NCBI GenBank assembly: GCA_907163375.1
Contig: CAJQUW010011531.1
Location: 124,001-188,000 of the forward strand
DNA from: Prostheceraeus crozeri
Lineage: Eukaryota > Platyhelminthes > Polycladida > Euryleptidae
Direction of reading: 5' to 3'
DNA: 64,000 nucleotides
Shown here: positions 41,402 through 53,433 of the stretch, piece after piece
Layout: every line of letters starts with the position of its first letter
Numbering within the stretch: the first letter of the stretch is position 1
The notes under the pieces: generated by a model
Told to the model about the DNA's origin: nothing
The model's input: the letters and a program-made list of their open reading frames with translations, nothing else
Database searches by the model: none
Translations under genes and position numbers: made by a program

Positions 41402-43464
41402 AGATCTTTGTTGCGCTCTACAGATCCACTTTTATGACAAACGTAGATATTTCAATGAAACACAAACTTAACAATATCTTAAATATCATGGTGATTTCAG
41501 CGGAGAAATACTTGAATTTGAATTGAGCGAAGGAAGTCACAAAAGGAAGTATGTGATTATGGAAATCTAAGAATTCCACAAGATAGAACAAATAATTATA
41601 GTCTATTCTTTTATGAAATAGGAGAGGAAGAGCACGGTCATCAGCTATACAGTAGTGGACTTTGATGATGAGCTGTTTAACTTTGACATTGAGGAAAAGC
41701 AGTAGAAAAAGGCTACGATCAAATAAGAAAGGAATTAAAAGAAGTACTGACTCAATAGTATGACGATAGAAAAGTCGTGCTTTACTTCAACTGATTCAAG
41801 CGAAAGCATGAATCATGGAAAGTGGCTCTTGCCCACCAGAGTATTAAGAGAACTGAATAAGGATTATCTATCAAATGATGGAGATGAACTTCAGATATGG
41901 AGATGACTGCTACTTCATAGAGCTCAAGAAACAAAATGGTGATCTGTATCCACTATCCCCATGGAAATCTTTTGTGTTTTTTTAGCAATATTATCTCAAG
42001 TAAACGAAAGGACGATGAGTGACCTTGAATTTACGACCACCTCAACAGCACAAATTAAGTTTTCATCATATTTATTCTTGCCATATAAATATCTAAATTC
42101 TAAACTACTGAATGGATTAAAATGAACATGAATTGCATTTGTATTAATTTAATTGCCTACTAATACTAGACTGCATTATTTTTTAACGTGTAAATGGTTA
42201 ATTTTTTGTGACATTTAGAATTTGATATCTAGGCCTACATAACAAAACACATGTGAAGTCGCATGATGGCTGGAATGTATTTATGATTCAATGAAATCAT
42301 TGGCTAACGAGCAAAAGTCCTTAGTGTATGAGTATCAAGTAAGGAAAATGAAATCAGTCATGTAAAAACAGTATACAAAATATGCATGTATATTTCGTAT
42401 ATGCTGCCCATGCAGAGACAATTGCCTCTTTGTATTTATGCTTCTATAATGGTCCATAAGTATTTCTGATTCAACACCAAAAGCATGAGCTATTAAGCAT
42501 ATAGTGCACATCATTAAAGTAACATAAACTGGTAACTGAACGCATTCTATCTTATATTCATCGGATGATGACAATTGATAGCTACGACAATCATATCATG
42601 CTTATTATTTCATTCCAAAATACAAATTGTAGGACCCGTCATTGTAGCAGATTATGACAGCAAATATAATGATAGATTTCTTTACTTTACTTCATTGACT
42701 ACAAAATACCACAAATTTCTTAATAATTCTAATTGCTCTAATTCTAATAATTCTGTTTTGATTCCAGCTCCCCTTCGAATGATGGATCAATTGTGGTTGC
42801 ACCACACAGCTGCCATCAAATGCTAACTTTCAATGCCGTGGACATGCTACAACAAGCAACAATTTTTCTAAGCAATGAAATCCAAGAGACGTGATGCAGA
42901 TGACATAGTACTTTGCCTTCTTTCCAATGTTATAAAACATTACTACTTTGACATATCTATTGTCTTTAAAACACAATAGATTTCCATGGGGATAGTGGAT
43001 ACAGATCATCATTTTGTTTCTTGAGCTCTATGAAGAAGCAGTCAAACTGTTAGTTCATCTCCATCATTTGATAGGTAGTCCTTATTCATTTCTCTTGATA
43101 CCTTACTCTGACAGTCAAGAGACACTTTCCATGATTCATGCTTTCGATTGAATTAACTGAAGTAAAGTGTGACTTTTTTGTCGTCATAGTATTGAGTCTG
43201 TACTTCTTTGATCTCTTACTTAATCTTAACCTTCTTCTGCTGCTTTGACAAAGTTAAACAGATCATCATCAAAGTCCTGCATAGTTGATGATTGTGCTCT
43301 TCATCTCCAATTTCATAAAAAATAGACTATTTTTGACATATTATATTTTGTGGAACTCCTAGATTTCCATGATCACATACTTCTCTGTGTGTTTCTTCGC
43401 AGAATTCAATTTCAAATATTTCTCCGCTGAAATCACTATGATATTTAAGATATTGTTAAGTTTG

Positions 43465-43615
43465 TAAAATTTAAAAAGGTGTTCATTTGATCTAAGCAGC
43501 ACTGTATAGTTTTTAAAAAATTAAAGAAATAAGCCTTGCTGCTGTTTTACTTAAAGTAAAAGTTAAGTTTAGTAAACTTTACTAAAGTACAAGTAAAGTT
43601 TATTTTTTTAAAAAC
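43465..43615. mobile_element. 151-bp insertion with 11-bp target duplication
   Basis: tgttaagtttg occurs at 43454-43464 and 43616-43626 but only once in the left arm of the inverted repeat, so the 151 bases between are an insertion. The interior is AT-rich with internal acttta/taaagt symmetry. Family unknown. Confidence 0.65.
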
Positions 43616-43767
43616 TGTTAAGTTTGTGTTTCATTGAAATATCTAAGCTTAAGATGGATCTATAGAGCGCGACATAGATCTATGGTATTAGATCTATGAT
43701 TCGACATAGGCATATTTCATGCCTTATCGTGGGTTACATATCAGTAACCTAGCTGTCTACTCGGAGT

Positions 43768-44987
43768 TACAAAGAAATCTCCTTGCAGAGATTCTCGAAA
43801 AGATTCTCTCAGTGCAACTCCTTGTAGACAGTAGGTTACTGTACATATCTTTTCTGGCTTGTTATTGAGTTTAGATTTCTATTGTCTGTGACTTCATAGT
43901 TATATATTTGCCTTATATGTTGCTACAGGGATGCCTATAAATAATATGATATAGAGCTCGGGATACACAACTCTCAAAGAGTGGAGAATTGACTGTGGGC
44001 TGAAATTTTGCAACTCGCAACACTTACGTGGACAGTTTTATTCATGCTTTGAACTTAATTGGAACTATAAAACTTCATGGAAAGGTAATATGAAACTATA
44101 AGGTACTATGATGGCTTCATGTAGTTAAGTAATGTCGGCATCAATGTGATGTATGACATACACTCATATTATTCATAGACATCCCTGGTTGCTATGATAA
44201 ATTCCAATCTTCTGAAAAGACAGGTTGATTGCTAGTGTGCCATAATAAATACTTAATCATCAAGGAAGTCGTTCTCTCATAATAAGTCCCACTGGAACCA
44301 CAAATGGCACAAGCAATACAAAAATGCTTTTTCGAAGATTTTGCCACGCTCTGCAAATATTCTGTATGATAACTTTCAATGAAACGCATTCATTTTCACT
44401 TTTAGTATACTTTGATGGCACTTTAATCCTGGTGAAGAAATCAGCTATACTTGCAATTCTGATTCAGTCCTGATGTCGGTGCGATTGCATTTATCAGAAG
44501 TCATTTATAACACAAAAAGCAAACTATTGACAAAATAAAGTTAATTAAGAGAAACATTGAGTGCAAGCTGCGAAGAAAACCCTGCTTCAGGAGAGGAAGC
44601 GATATTACTTTTGACAGATAAATGAATATAAGCAAATAATAAATATTTATCAATTTTAAATAAGTCGTCATCACTCAATCCCAGCCATAGAAATATACTG
44701 TTTATCTGAAGTTCGCTAGAATGGAAATTGACTCAAGGTCGCGGCACATCCGGGGGAACTAAGTTGGGGCATGAAGAACCAATTAAAAGCTTCGATTTAC
44801 TCATGTGACTGATTCTAACCCAATGATACAGACGTTGGCAGGTGCATCTAAGTGAAAATGCGTGCGATTTATGTGCTGTTATTGTGCATTGCATGAAGCT
44901 TAATTTCCATTCTAGAGGTTTTATTGTTGTCAATTTCTATGATCCCAGCAGATGCATGATAAAAACATCAGCAAAATTATCGAAATA
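43768..44987. other. gene-free AT-rich stretch
   Basis: A second inverted copy of the ctgtctac..gg.gttac segment at 43825-43860 makes a local hairpin with 43735-43767. Otherwise nothing supported. Confidence 0.4.
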
Positions 44988-44989
44988 TA

Positions 44990-45486
44990 CAGGGTGACGC
45001 AACTAAAGGTTCAATCTTAATTTCTTTCTTACTCATGGGGAAAAAGCAATATGAGGTTATAATTGACCAGTCGCGGGAGATCATTTTATGTTTTCACAAG
45101 TCGAATCAGCAAAACTACCCCAAAGTTTGGTCGAGATTTATAATTTAAAGTCAAAAAGTAAAACACAAAGCAAAAGTAGGCAGACCTTCGGCGTCCGGCG
45201 CCTTCTATCGGTCGATGTCAATGATGATAGAAGGCGCAGGACGCCGAAGGCCCGTCTGGAGCGTGTTTCACTTTTTGACTTCAAATTACAACTCTCGACC
45301 AAACTTTGGGGAGTTTTGTTGATTCGACTTGTGAAAATGTGAGGTCAATGTTGCCTGTGCTATGACCATTAGTTATGATTTACTGAAGACTAGATTCTAA
45401 AGATCGCATTACAGGCAGTAGTTATATTGCTCTTTTCCCATGAATAGGAAGGGGATAAAAATTGAACCTTTAACTGTGTTACACTG
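44990..45486. mobile_element. foldback (palindromic) MITE with TA ends, mariner-like termini
   Basis: Termini are CAGGGTGACGCAACTAAAGG and inverted CTTTAACTGTGTTACACTG, flanked by TA (44988-44989 and 45487-45488). Inner parts are also self-complementary (caaagtttggtcgag with ctcgaccaaactttg; ggcgtccggcgccttctat with atagaaggcgcaggacgcc). Most of the 497 bases can therefore form one long hairpin. The frame 45088-45342 is an effect of the palindrome. Confidence 0.85.
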
Positions 45487-45488
45487 TA

Positions 45489-46395
45489 TTTATGGCTCAG
45501 AGAATCATGCCTGAAGAAGGAAGGGGTTGTCTTTCGGATTGAATATGACGCTGATGTGCGGTCATTTTATTTTCTCTTCCTCCGCTGATATTTAGCAAGT
45601 CTCTTAGAGCACCTCAGATAATTGACAGGTGTCATGAGTTTGACAAAAGTGTTGTTTTTATTCCTTTTATTTCCTTCTACTCTATAGATAAGACAGCATT
45701 CCCACGGAATATTTCATCATTAGCTTTTGTGGTACATGCCGCTTGAAATCGACGGGCCAAGAAGGCATCACATGCTCACTAGAGACATTAATGCATATGA
45801 GAGAACAGCGGTTTTAGTAAGAAGCATGAATGAAATCAACCCGGTAATTGCCTCGTACAATTCACAGATAGTCTTATAGTTTCTGCCCTTTGTTTCTGCC
45901 TTCAGAAGTTTGAGCCTGCTAAAACAAGCAGGTACTTACGTGGACAAAATCATGCAACGTTAATGCATCATAGAGTCGCAAAATAATAAAACAAGTATGA
46001 AGTATTGCGATTGAAGTACCCAACTCTCACGGATGATAAAGTCCTTATACGAAGAAATCCTAGAAGCCCTTTTTAATAAAGAGGATATATGTGACCTTTA
46101 TTAGTTAAACACATCATAACATGCATAATCTACGAGTGATAAGGTGTAATGATTGGTATTGCATAATTGGTATTGGCAATATTAATAGAAGTAGGATACA
46201 ACGAAGGACGAGGCAACTAAATATGATGCGAATTTCAAAAATTTGGGTTTCAAAGACTAGTTTTACAACCTTGAGCTTGAGGTTTTACCCAACTTTGTGG
46301 AAAAAATTTGGGGTCAAGCTCAACCGAAGTTTTTTTGCCCAATCTTGCTATAGCAATATTCTGTGTACATTATAATTTATGGTCTTTCGCAACCA
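45489..46395. other. gene-free stretch
   Basis: AT-rich, no recognised feature. Confidence 0.4.
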
Positions 46396-48196
46396 TTTAT
46401 TTCACTCATCCCTGTGCCCGGCGGTACAACCGGGTACGGGTGGGCGAGATTCGTTATCCTTTAAAAAGGAAACTCTCCCAGGAGAAGGAAACTCCGATAT
46501 AAGTCACTATGGACGTAAAGATGAGCTGGGCCCCGCCAAGTCACCTAAACCACAGCCTACTGAAGTGATATGATGGACGTACAAGCAAAATGTTACATAC
46601 CGGATCGGTCGAGGCCCGGACATACAACGGCCGCGCTTCCCAATGATTTGCTTCAGGGTGGGAGTGAAAAGTGTGTTACTGGAGCTACAAAAACCAATCT
46701 TGAAGCTTTCTCAACATAAAACCGTCATTGGAACCTGGAACATCCGCACTCTACGTGCTTGCGAAAAACTGAGGAATTTGCACATGAATTAATTAGATAC
46801 ACTTGGGATGTAATTGGCCGAGCTGAAGTCCGATGATGCCGTTGCCGAAGAAGGGAAATCTGAAATTGTGTCAAGATTATAAGACTATCAGTCTGATCAG
46901 CCCCCCAGTAAGGTGATATTAAGGATTTTCCCAAATCGGCTCAAAGGGAAAGCTGAAGAGTGTCTATCTGATGAACAAGCGGGATTCCGGAAGGAAGAAG
47001 CACAATGGAACAAATATTTAACAGTAGACTCCTAACGCAGAAGCACTTACAACACCAACGTGATATTTACCCCAACCTGCTGGACGTTAAAAAGGCCTTC
47101 GACCGTGTTTGTCAAGAAGGCTTATGGCAGATTATGACTAACCTGAAGACATGGATACCAGCATTATAGAAATCATCAAAGCACTTTACGCTAACGCAAA
47201 CAGTGTAGTTCTCTTTAACAAACCTTGTGGAAACTTCTTTCATACCTCACTTGGAGTGCGACAGGGTTGCCCTCTGTCGCCAGTCCTATTTAATATCTAT
47301 CTAGAAAGCATCATGTGAGAGACTCTTGAAGACTTCCATGTGTCAGTCTCCATCGGAAGACGCCCACTCAGCAATCTTAGGTGAGATATGCAGATGACAT
47401 CGATCTCTTGGGAAGCAGCGAAGCAGAGCTGCAGGAGCTCATCACAGACTGGAGAAAGCGACACGAGCAAATGGTATGCAAATAAGAGCGGAAAAGAACA
47501 GGTTACTGTGAACACGTCTCAATAGTGACCAACGACTTCAATTATAGTGAACGACCAGGCACTAGAAGAGGCTACGAGTTTTACATATCTTGGCTCCAAG
47601 TTAACAACTGATGGTAGATCCATTAAGGAGGCGAAAAGAACAATCAGTTTCTCAACATCTGCAATGACAAGGTTAAGCGTCATCTGGAAAAGCAAATCTA
47701 TTAGCTTCTCGGTCAAGTGGAGACTCTATAACTCCTTGGTAGTCTCCATTCTAGTACACGGATGCGACAGCAGGACAATCACAGTAGATCTAGAAAGAAA
47801 AATAGACGCTTTCGAGTACAAGTGTTTCAGGAAACTTTTAGGATAATCGTACATCGACCAGAAAACAAACACATATGCGAGGAAGCAAGTCATCAAGTAC
47901 GTAAGGAACTTCTTTACACTGTTAAGCGAAGAAAACTCGCCTGGTTTGTACATGCTAGTCGCCATGACTCCTTGTCAAAGAACATCCTTTAAGGAACCGT
48001 AAGAGGGCAGCAACAAGCAGGAAGGCTGAGGATATCTTGGATATAGAACGTGAGAGAATGGACGAAGCGACCGGTTTGTCAGCTGTTGCGCTTGTGCAAA
48101 GACCGGTCAGGCTGGAGAGCATTGGCTGCCGCAGCCAACGCATCACCCCGAACGAACATCCACGGATTCGCTTACGGGTTGAGTGAGTGAGTGTGA
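46396..48196 (+). mobile_element. RTE-type LINE remnant with (GAGT)n tail
   Basis: A 5' leader contains cccggcggtacaaccgggta. The apurinic-type endonuclease start KTVIGTWNIRTLRACEKL lies at 46721. The next recognisable part is RT, so a large internal piece is missing: AGFRK (46977), LLDVKKAFDRVCQEGLW (47079), GCPLSPVLFNIYLES (47267) and RYADDIDLLGSSEAELQEL (47385). The thumb/C-terminal part is ATSFTYLGSKLTTDG (47573), then RRKLAWFVHASRHDS (47930). It ends in gagtgagtgagtgtgagtga. Frameshifts and stops show it is dead. Confidence 0.85.
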
Positions 48197-48599
48197 GTGA
48201 TTTAATGTACTGTTCGTGAAATAAGTATACGATACATCACTGATATCAGGCTTAGGCGCCTGATATCAGGCTCATTCATATACTTAATATAGACCCTACT
48301 CGTCGTCGGAGACTCATACATCACAATTACGACTCTGACTTTCTACAACGTGTTAAGTCTGATTTTAGTGATATAAGCTCGAACAAATGTTTTTAATCAA
48401 CTGAACTTTGAATGCCAGCTTGATGTTTGGAGTACCTTGTAAAATACAATTGTGTAAATTATGGTTTGCCAATAGAAATATTTGAATTTTACATAGCTTC
48501 ATACCAATCTTGGTAATAAACTTCCATGCTCAACCAGGATATCTTCTCGGTATTCAAATTTCAAACATAGTACGAAATACATAGTTGAGCAAAAGAAAT

Positions 48600-49080
48600 T
48601 GACAACCAACATCACTTTAGTTATTTAAGTCTGCGTTGCAAGGTGAACTCGATTCTAAGCCACTTAAGTATCTTTTCTGATGGGAGTCGTTCCATTGTTC
48701 CATGTAATGATCGGGTTGATTCAATCGACTACGCAGCGAGTGCTTCAGCATGGTCTACCGCAAATATATTCTACTCGTTTTTTTCAACAGGATGGAGCAA
48801 CTTGCCACGCATCGAAGTTAACGATGAAATTTCTGCAGCAGAAAAGCATCCGAGTAGTACCAGATTGGCCTCCACAGACCCCAGATTTGTCACCGATTGA
48901 GAATCTGTGGACCTTGCTGAAACGGAATGTGAGAAAAAAAAGAAGCCAGTAATGCATCACAACTTTGGCAAGTTGTCAAAGAGGAGTTAGGGCCATTCGT
49001 AACTCAATCATGACATCGTTGTACGAAACCCTACCACGGAGAACTGCAGCTGTTGTGTGTGGCAAATGACGGCAGCAATG
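48600..49080 (+). pseudogene. Tc1-like transposase C-terminal fragment
   Basis: The frame 48680-48952 reads FFQQDGATCHASKLTMKFL and then TPDLSPIENLWTLLKRNV. These are the second Asp and third acidic (Glu) blocks of Tc1 transposases. Related sense continues (QLWQVVKEELGPF) to about 49070. The N-terminal half is missing. No terminal repeats are recognised. Confidence 0.8.
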
Positions 49081-49189
49081 CTAAATACTAGTACCTGCTA
49101 CATGAAAGAATAGACATATATGTATATCTGTTATAAATTGTGTGAGTTCATCATCAATATACTTAATAAAAAAATATAAAAAACTTGAT

Positions 49190-49400
49190 AAAAGAATTTT
49201 CTAAAAACAGAAGTTCTATGTCGCAGACAGTCCCGAGTGTAGGCGATTGGTGACAGCTACTGGAGGAACTAAAGTAGTTTCTGATGATCCCACTACATCT
49301 ACAAGACGAATGTCTGACGAATTGTATATATCAAGAACATCAGTGAGACGTATCTTGAAAAGTGAAAGTTGCCATTCATTCAAACCACTGTATTGGTTCA
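49190..49400 (+). pseudogene. Tc1/mariner transposase DNA-binding fragment
   Basis: A frame reading PTTSTRRMSDELYISRTSVR then RILKSESCHSFKP is the second helix-turn-helix of a Tc1/mariner enzyme. It stops at 49418. The following GC-richer 49430-49735 segment (with EEQRRQWRKKA) is unassigned. Confidence 0.5.
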
Positions 49401-49735
49401 TGATTATACAAATATAATGTCGCTCACATTGCGGTTTACCATATTGCCGTCTGCCGTGGTTCATAAAAAGTGGTAAACCCGGCTGCTGATGGATAGAGCC
49501 AACGTCCTTATTCCGTAGTGGTAATTCATGTCTGGCGCGACCACGTCGTGGGAGTGGATGCTGCGGCCAGAGCGACAACAGCCAACACTGGCGGTGTCCA
49601 GACAGTGACCCACTGTTGCGGGGTATATCGCTCCATCGTAGTCAGGAATGCGACTGAAGAGCAACGACGTCAATGGCGGAAAAAGGCGTCCTTTAAGTGC
49701 AAGTCCCCAATGGTGTCAACTGCCGATGAGTCTTA

Positions 49736-50480
49736 GGTTGCAAAATGGCATCCCACCAACGGCGCTTATGGCCTCATGTTGACAAAGACGGCATGTCAAC
49801 AGTAAGGCCAATACCAACAATTCTTAAGTGAGATTGATAAAGTTGTATGCAGTAGAAAGAGTGAATCCTTCCTGAACTTTACGTGATTTCACAGAAACTC
49901 TATCAAGTAATGTACATATTTTTCCTGAACGCCATCATAAAACTGAAAAGAAGTAGCAATTATTTTTTTCAAATGAAAATCATACAAGATGCAAATTCTC
50001 GAATATTTAGTTCTGAAAACCACGCAATTTGTCTGGTAAATATTGAAAGTGTTAATTTTGCATTGAACACATTTACTGCACCTAGGTGGACTATTCCAAT
50101 AATGAATGTGAGCAGGTACTTCATAGACAACTAGAACATAAATATTATCATGCTTTTTATAATTTTGGACATAACGGTATAGTTAAACCAAATTACTTAA
50201 GTCACCCTAAGCTTATGTTTGCAAGAGATAATGCAGAACTCCTGATAGTGATAGTATTTTCAATTGTGATCTCATATTGCATTTTCAGCTTTCAGAAACT
50301 TTGCTGTATAGGTCTACAGTACCAAGAGGCCTATCATACAGTCTGATCCTGCATTCCTAAATCCTCAAGTCAAGTGATTCCATTTTGCCAGAGATAAATG
50401 TGACAGGAATTGTATGCGGTGATGAAACAAAATCGAATTGCAAACTACTATTACAATATGATTGCCATCGATAGACAGGC
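49736..50480. other. gene-free AT-rich stretch
   Basis: No supported feature. Confidence 0.4.
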
Positions 50481-50969
50481 ATAGGCCGGAGGCACACAGC
50501 AAGCCATAAGCCATGAGTCATCGTTCGCAAATCGCGTCATGATCCTCCATATGCCATAAGCCATAAGTCATAAGCCACAAGCGACAAACCGTAAGTCACT
50601 TTCACAATATACAATTACTTTCACACAGTTTTTCTCAAAAGTCTGGAAATACTTTAAAGGCTGCGTGCCTCTTTGTCATAGCTTTTAGAAACCGGTGAAT
50701 GCGATTTATCAGAGCTCACATGAAGGGAATTTAGTTTTCTACAGGCGAAATGTAATTCTGAACGCGTTATATACTATTTTCAAAGCGATATCAAACAGTA
50801 CCTATCTTTAATAATAGTAAACTTATTATTCCGTAACTAATTTTAAGAAAAACAACTTTATTTTGAATACCCGGAGTTAGTAAAAACGATCTACTGAGTG
50901 TATATAAATCATATATTGCAAGTATATTAGAGTACAATTGCCCAGTGTTCATGAACATGACTTAAAAGT

Positions 50970-51282
50970 CAATTCGGAAAATTGAAAGAGTAAGGAAACG
51001 CTGCCATTACATCATTTGTGATTGCGGTGACTACAGCAACTGCCGGTTACTACCTTCACTCATCGAGCGTGCAGATAAAATCGCTCTTCAAACGTTTTCA
51101 GATATCTTGAAACCGAATAACTTCATCTATCACTTGGCTCCCCGTGCTTCACAAACGTCTGACTAACTTTCTCGAATTGCTTATTATCACTATCTTTGTT
51201 CTTTCAAAATTTCAGTTGTATTCGATGTGCGTATAAAATAGCATGTATGATTTCCATTATCAATAAACAAGATTATTATTAT
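50970..51282 (+). mobile_element. LINE 3' fragment with (ATT)n tail
   Basis: The sense RKRCHYIICDCGDYSNCRLL then LPSLIERADKIALQTF resembles the end of the jockey/CR1-type ORF at 35590-35720. It ends in caataaacaagattattattatta, a short tandem tail typical of these LINEs. The mariner is inserted at the TA in that tail. Confidence 0.6.
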
Positions 51283-51284
51283 TA

Positions 51285-52573
51285 CTGAAAACTAGTTATT
51301 CAATAACAAACAATCACCAAAAACAGTACAATATCATGGAGAAATTGTAACAAATTTTCGAAAGTATCACCTTTGAGGTCTCTGACAAGTTCGCACCGGT
51401 AGAACAAGTCCTGGACTGCACTGGAGATCTCATCTTGTTGCACGTCTTCAACAGCTTCCACGATCCACTCATTTAGGGTCTCGAGATTCTGTGGTCTTCC
51501 CCGGCTGTAGACTTGAGTTTTCAACATGCCCCAAAAGTAGTAGTCAAGCGGAGTGAGATCAGGAGACCTCGGCGGCCACATGTTCGGAAAGCCCCGTCCG
51601 ATGACATTGTCACCAAAAGTTTTCTTCAGGACTCAGTTACAATTCTTCCGAAGTGCGGCGGTGCACCATCATGTTGAAATGTGACATGGTGTAGCTGGCG
51701 AAGCCGTCGCAATTGCGGGATCATGTGCTATTCGAGCATGAATTTATAGGTTTCACTAGTAACTGTCGCAGGGAAGAAGAAAGGCTTCAACTTGAATTCG
51801 CTCGTAAAGGCCATCCACACAGTCACATGTGGCGAGTGAAGAGGATGCCAGTGTGCCGGAGGTCTTTCGGTTCCCCATATGATAGCATTGTGCTTATTCA
51901 CGGACCCGTCCAGCGAGAAGTTAGCCTCGTCACTCCACAAAATCTTCTGAATATGATCATCGTTAATGATGAAATCCGAAAACCGAAGTCGTTTACCTTT
52001 ATCATCCTCCGTAATTGCTTGTGTTGACCGCAACTTGTAGGGGTAAAGTCTGAAGTGATGCTTCAATATCCTATTGACACTGGAGCGAGGAATGTCTGTG
52101 GCTCTTGAGATGGAGCTTGCGGAGGCCAATCCCAATGGATGGTTTTCTTTTTGTTCATTCAGTTTATCCATCACTATGGCACTTCGATCAAGAAGAAGGA
52201 AGGGCCTTCCGGTTCGTGGCTTGTCACAAACCGATCCAGTGGATTCGAATCGCTGAATCAACTTCACGATCGCTGAGGCTGTGACCGGATCTTTGTGTAG
52301 TCCATGGATAGTCTTGCATGCCCTCAGTGTGGAAGTTGTACTTCTCATATTTTCATAGTGAAGTTGTACGAGGCAGATGCGTGCTTCTGTGTCCATGATG
52401 AATCAGATACTGAAAGCAATAAGCTTCTAACTGTAGCGAGCAAGGAGTGAACACTACTCACTGCCATCAAAGAAGTCGTGCTCCTTGACGGAACAACAAC
52501 GATTGTTTTACAGGCAGACTTCACTGGTGGTATTCAGTAAGATCAAACTGAGTGATATTCAACTAGTTTTCAG
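51285..52573 (-). mobile_element. mariner-like transposon, full length (1289 bp)
   Basis: Ends CTGAAAACTAGTT and inverted AACTAGTTTTCAG, flanked by TA (51283-51284 and 52574-52575). The length is typical of mariner elements. It holds one decayed transposase on the minus strand. Confidence 0.92.
51300..52396 (-). pseudogene. mariner-like transposase, frameshifted
   Basis: The N-terminal frame starts MDTEARICLVQLHYEN (52396) and runs through two helix-turn-helix parts (GRPFLLLDRSAIV, SVNRILKHHFRLYPYKL) to ILWSDEANFSLDG, with the first catalytic Asp. The second Asp lies in TFQHDGAPPHFG near 51670. The third lies in SPDLTPLDYYFWG near 51555, in the frame 51581-51300. Between 51727 and 51581 there are stops and a frame change, so the gene is dead. 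The Asp in TPLDYYF marks a mariner-type DDD enzyme rather than Tc1 DDE. Confidence 0.88.
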
Positions 52574-53238
52574 TAATAAAGTTGTTTTTCTTAAAATTAG
52601 CTACGGAATAATAAGTTTACTATTATTAAAGATAGGTACTGTTTGATATCGCTATGAAAATAGTATATAACGCGATCAGAATTACATTTCGCCTGTAGAA
52701 AACTAAATTCCCTTCATGTGAGCTCTGATAAATCGCATTCACCGGTTTCTAAAAGCCATGACAAAGAGGCACACAGCCTTTAAAGCATTTCCAGACTTTT
52801 GAGAAAAACTGTATTTTTTCACGACAGGTAATACAAGCCAAGCAGGCAGAAGAAGAAAATATTCGATATTTTTCTAATTTTTGTGAGAACATAGAGCATA
52901 ATAAAGCTTAGGCATAAAGAACGATCACAGCGTCGGCTCTATTCAAAATAATCGCCCGAGGATTCTCAACCGGGCGATGGCTTACCACTAATGACTTATG
53001 ACTTACGGTTTATCCTGTGTGCCTCCGTAAGCAAAGGCGGCTTATGGCTATGATGACTTATTGCTTGCGGCTTATTCTGTATGCCAGGTCTCATTGAAAC
53101 TTAAGTGCTGGAATTCTGTTTGCGGCTTACTACTTGCGGCTTATGGCTTATCGTGTGTGCGTCCGGCCATACGCGGACTTCTGAATAGGGGGAACGTGCT
53201 TGGAAATTCATTAACCACATAATTCGTGTAGAGCTTGC

Positions 53239-53378
53239 CTGTGGTGTCCGTTTTGCGATCAATCGGTCGAGATTTTTAATACTTAATTTCAAAACCAGGC
53301 TGCTTTGTGTAGTCATGGCTGTGAAAGCGTATGTATCCAGACCTGTTAGGCATTCAATATCTCCGACGCAGGATGACG
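53239..53378 (-). CDS. host gene exon (second recognised): cyclic-nucleotide-binding domain core
   Basis: On the minus strand an acceptor gtaattttcag precedes CGTCATCCTGC. The exon ends CACCACAG before GCAAGC, a GC-type donor. It is 140 bases: with the leftover base of the exon at 53434-53570 it completes a codon, then runs 46 codons to phase 0, in step with the exon at 36960. The product reads CVGDIECLTGLDTYAFTA and then LVLKLSIKNLDRLIAKRTPQ. The GxxECLTG loop and the following strand-helix order resemble the phosphate-binding cassette end and last helix of cyclic-nucleotide-binding-domain proteins (CNBD2-like, from memory). Confidence 0.65.
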
Positions 53379-53433
53379 CTGAAAATTACAATTTTTTGAG
53401 TAAATAACATCGGTAATTAATGCATAAACTTAC

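Larger units (their letters stand above)
40531..43767. repeat. large interrupted inverted repeat
   Basis: The left arm is 40531-40627 plus 41402-41974; the right arm is about 42967-43767, inverted. Shared pieces include actccgagtagacagctag, ccatagatctatg, gcgctcta.agatcca, atatttcaatgaaaca and ccactatccccatggaaatc. The left arm is split by a LINE fragment and the right by a 151-bp insert. The arms are roughly 80-85 percent alike. The 1 kb centre (41975-42966) holds no gene. Confidence 0.75.
50484..53168. mobile_element. Harbinger-like foldback element with subterminal repeats, host to nested insertions
   Basis: Ends are GGCCGGAGGCACACAGC and inverted GTGTGTGCGTCCGGCC, flanked by ATA (50481-50483, 53169-53171). 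Both ends carry many copies of gccataagcc or gcttatggc-type units (50500-50600; 52968-53150). Further in, an inverted pair of about 240 bases lies at 50627-50864 and 52577-52815. No transposase of its own is visible. The 3-bp duplication and GGCC end suggest PIF/Harbinger, by inference. Confidence 0.7.

Noticed and set aside
45088-45342. 84-codon frame in the foldback MITE
   Set aside because: The frame mirrors the palindrome and shows no domain.
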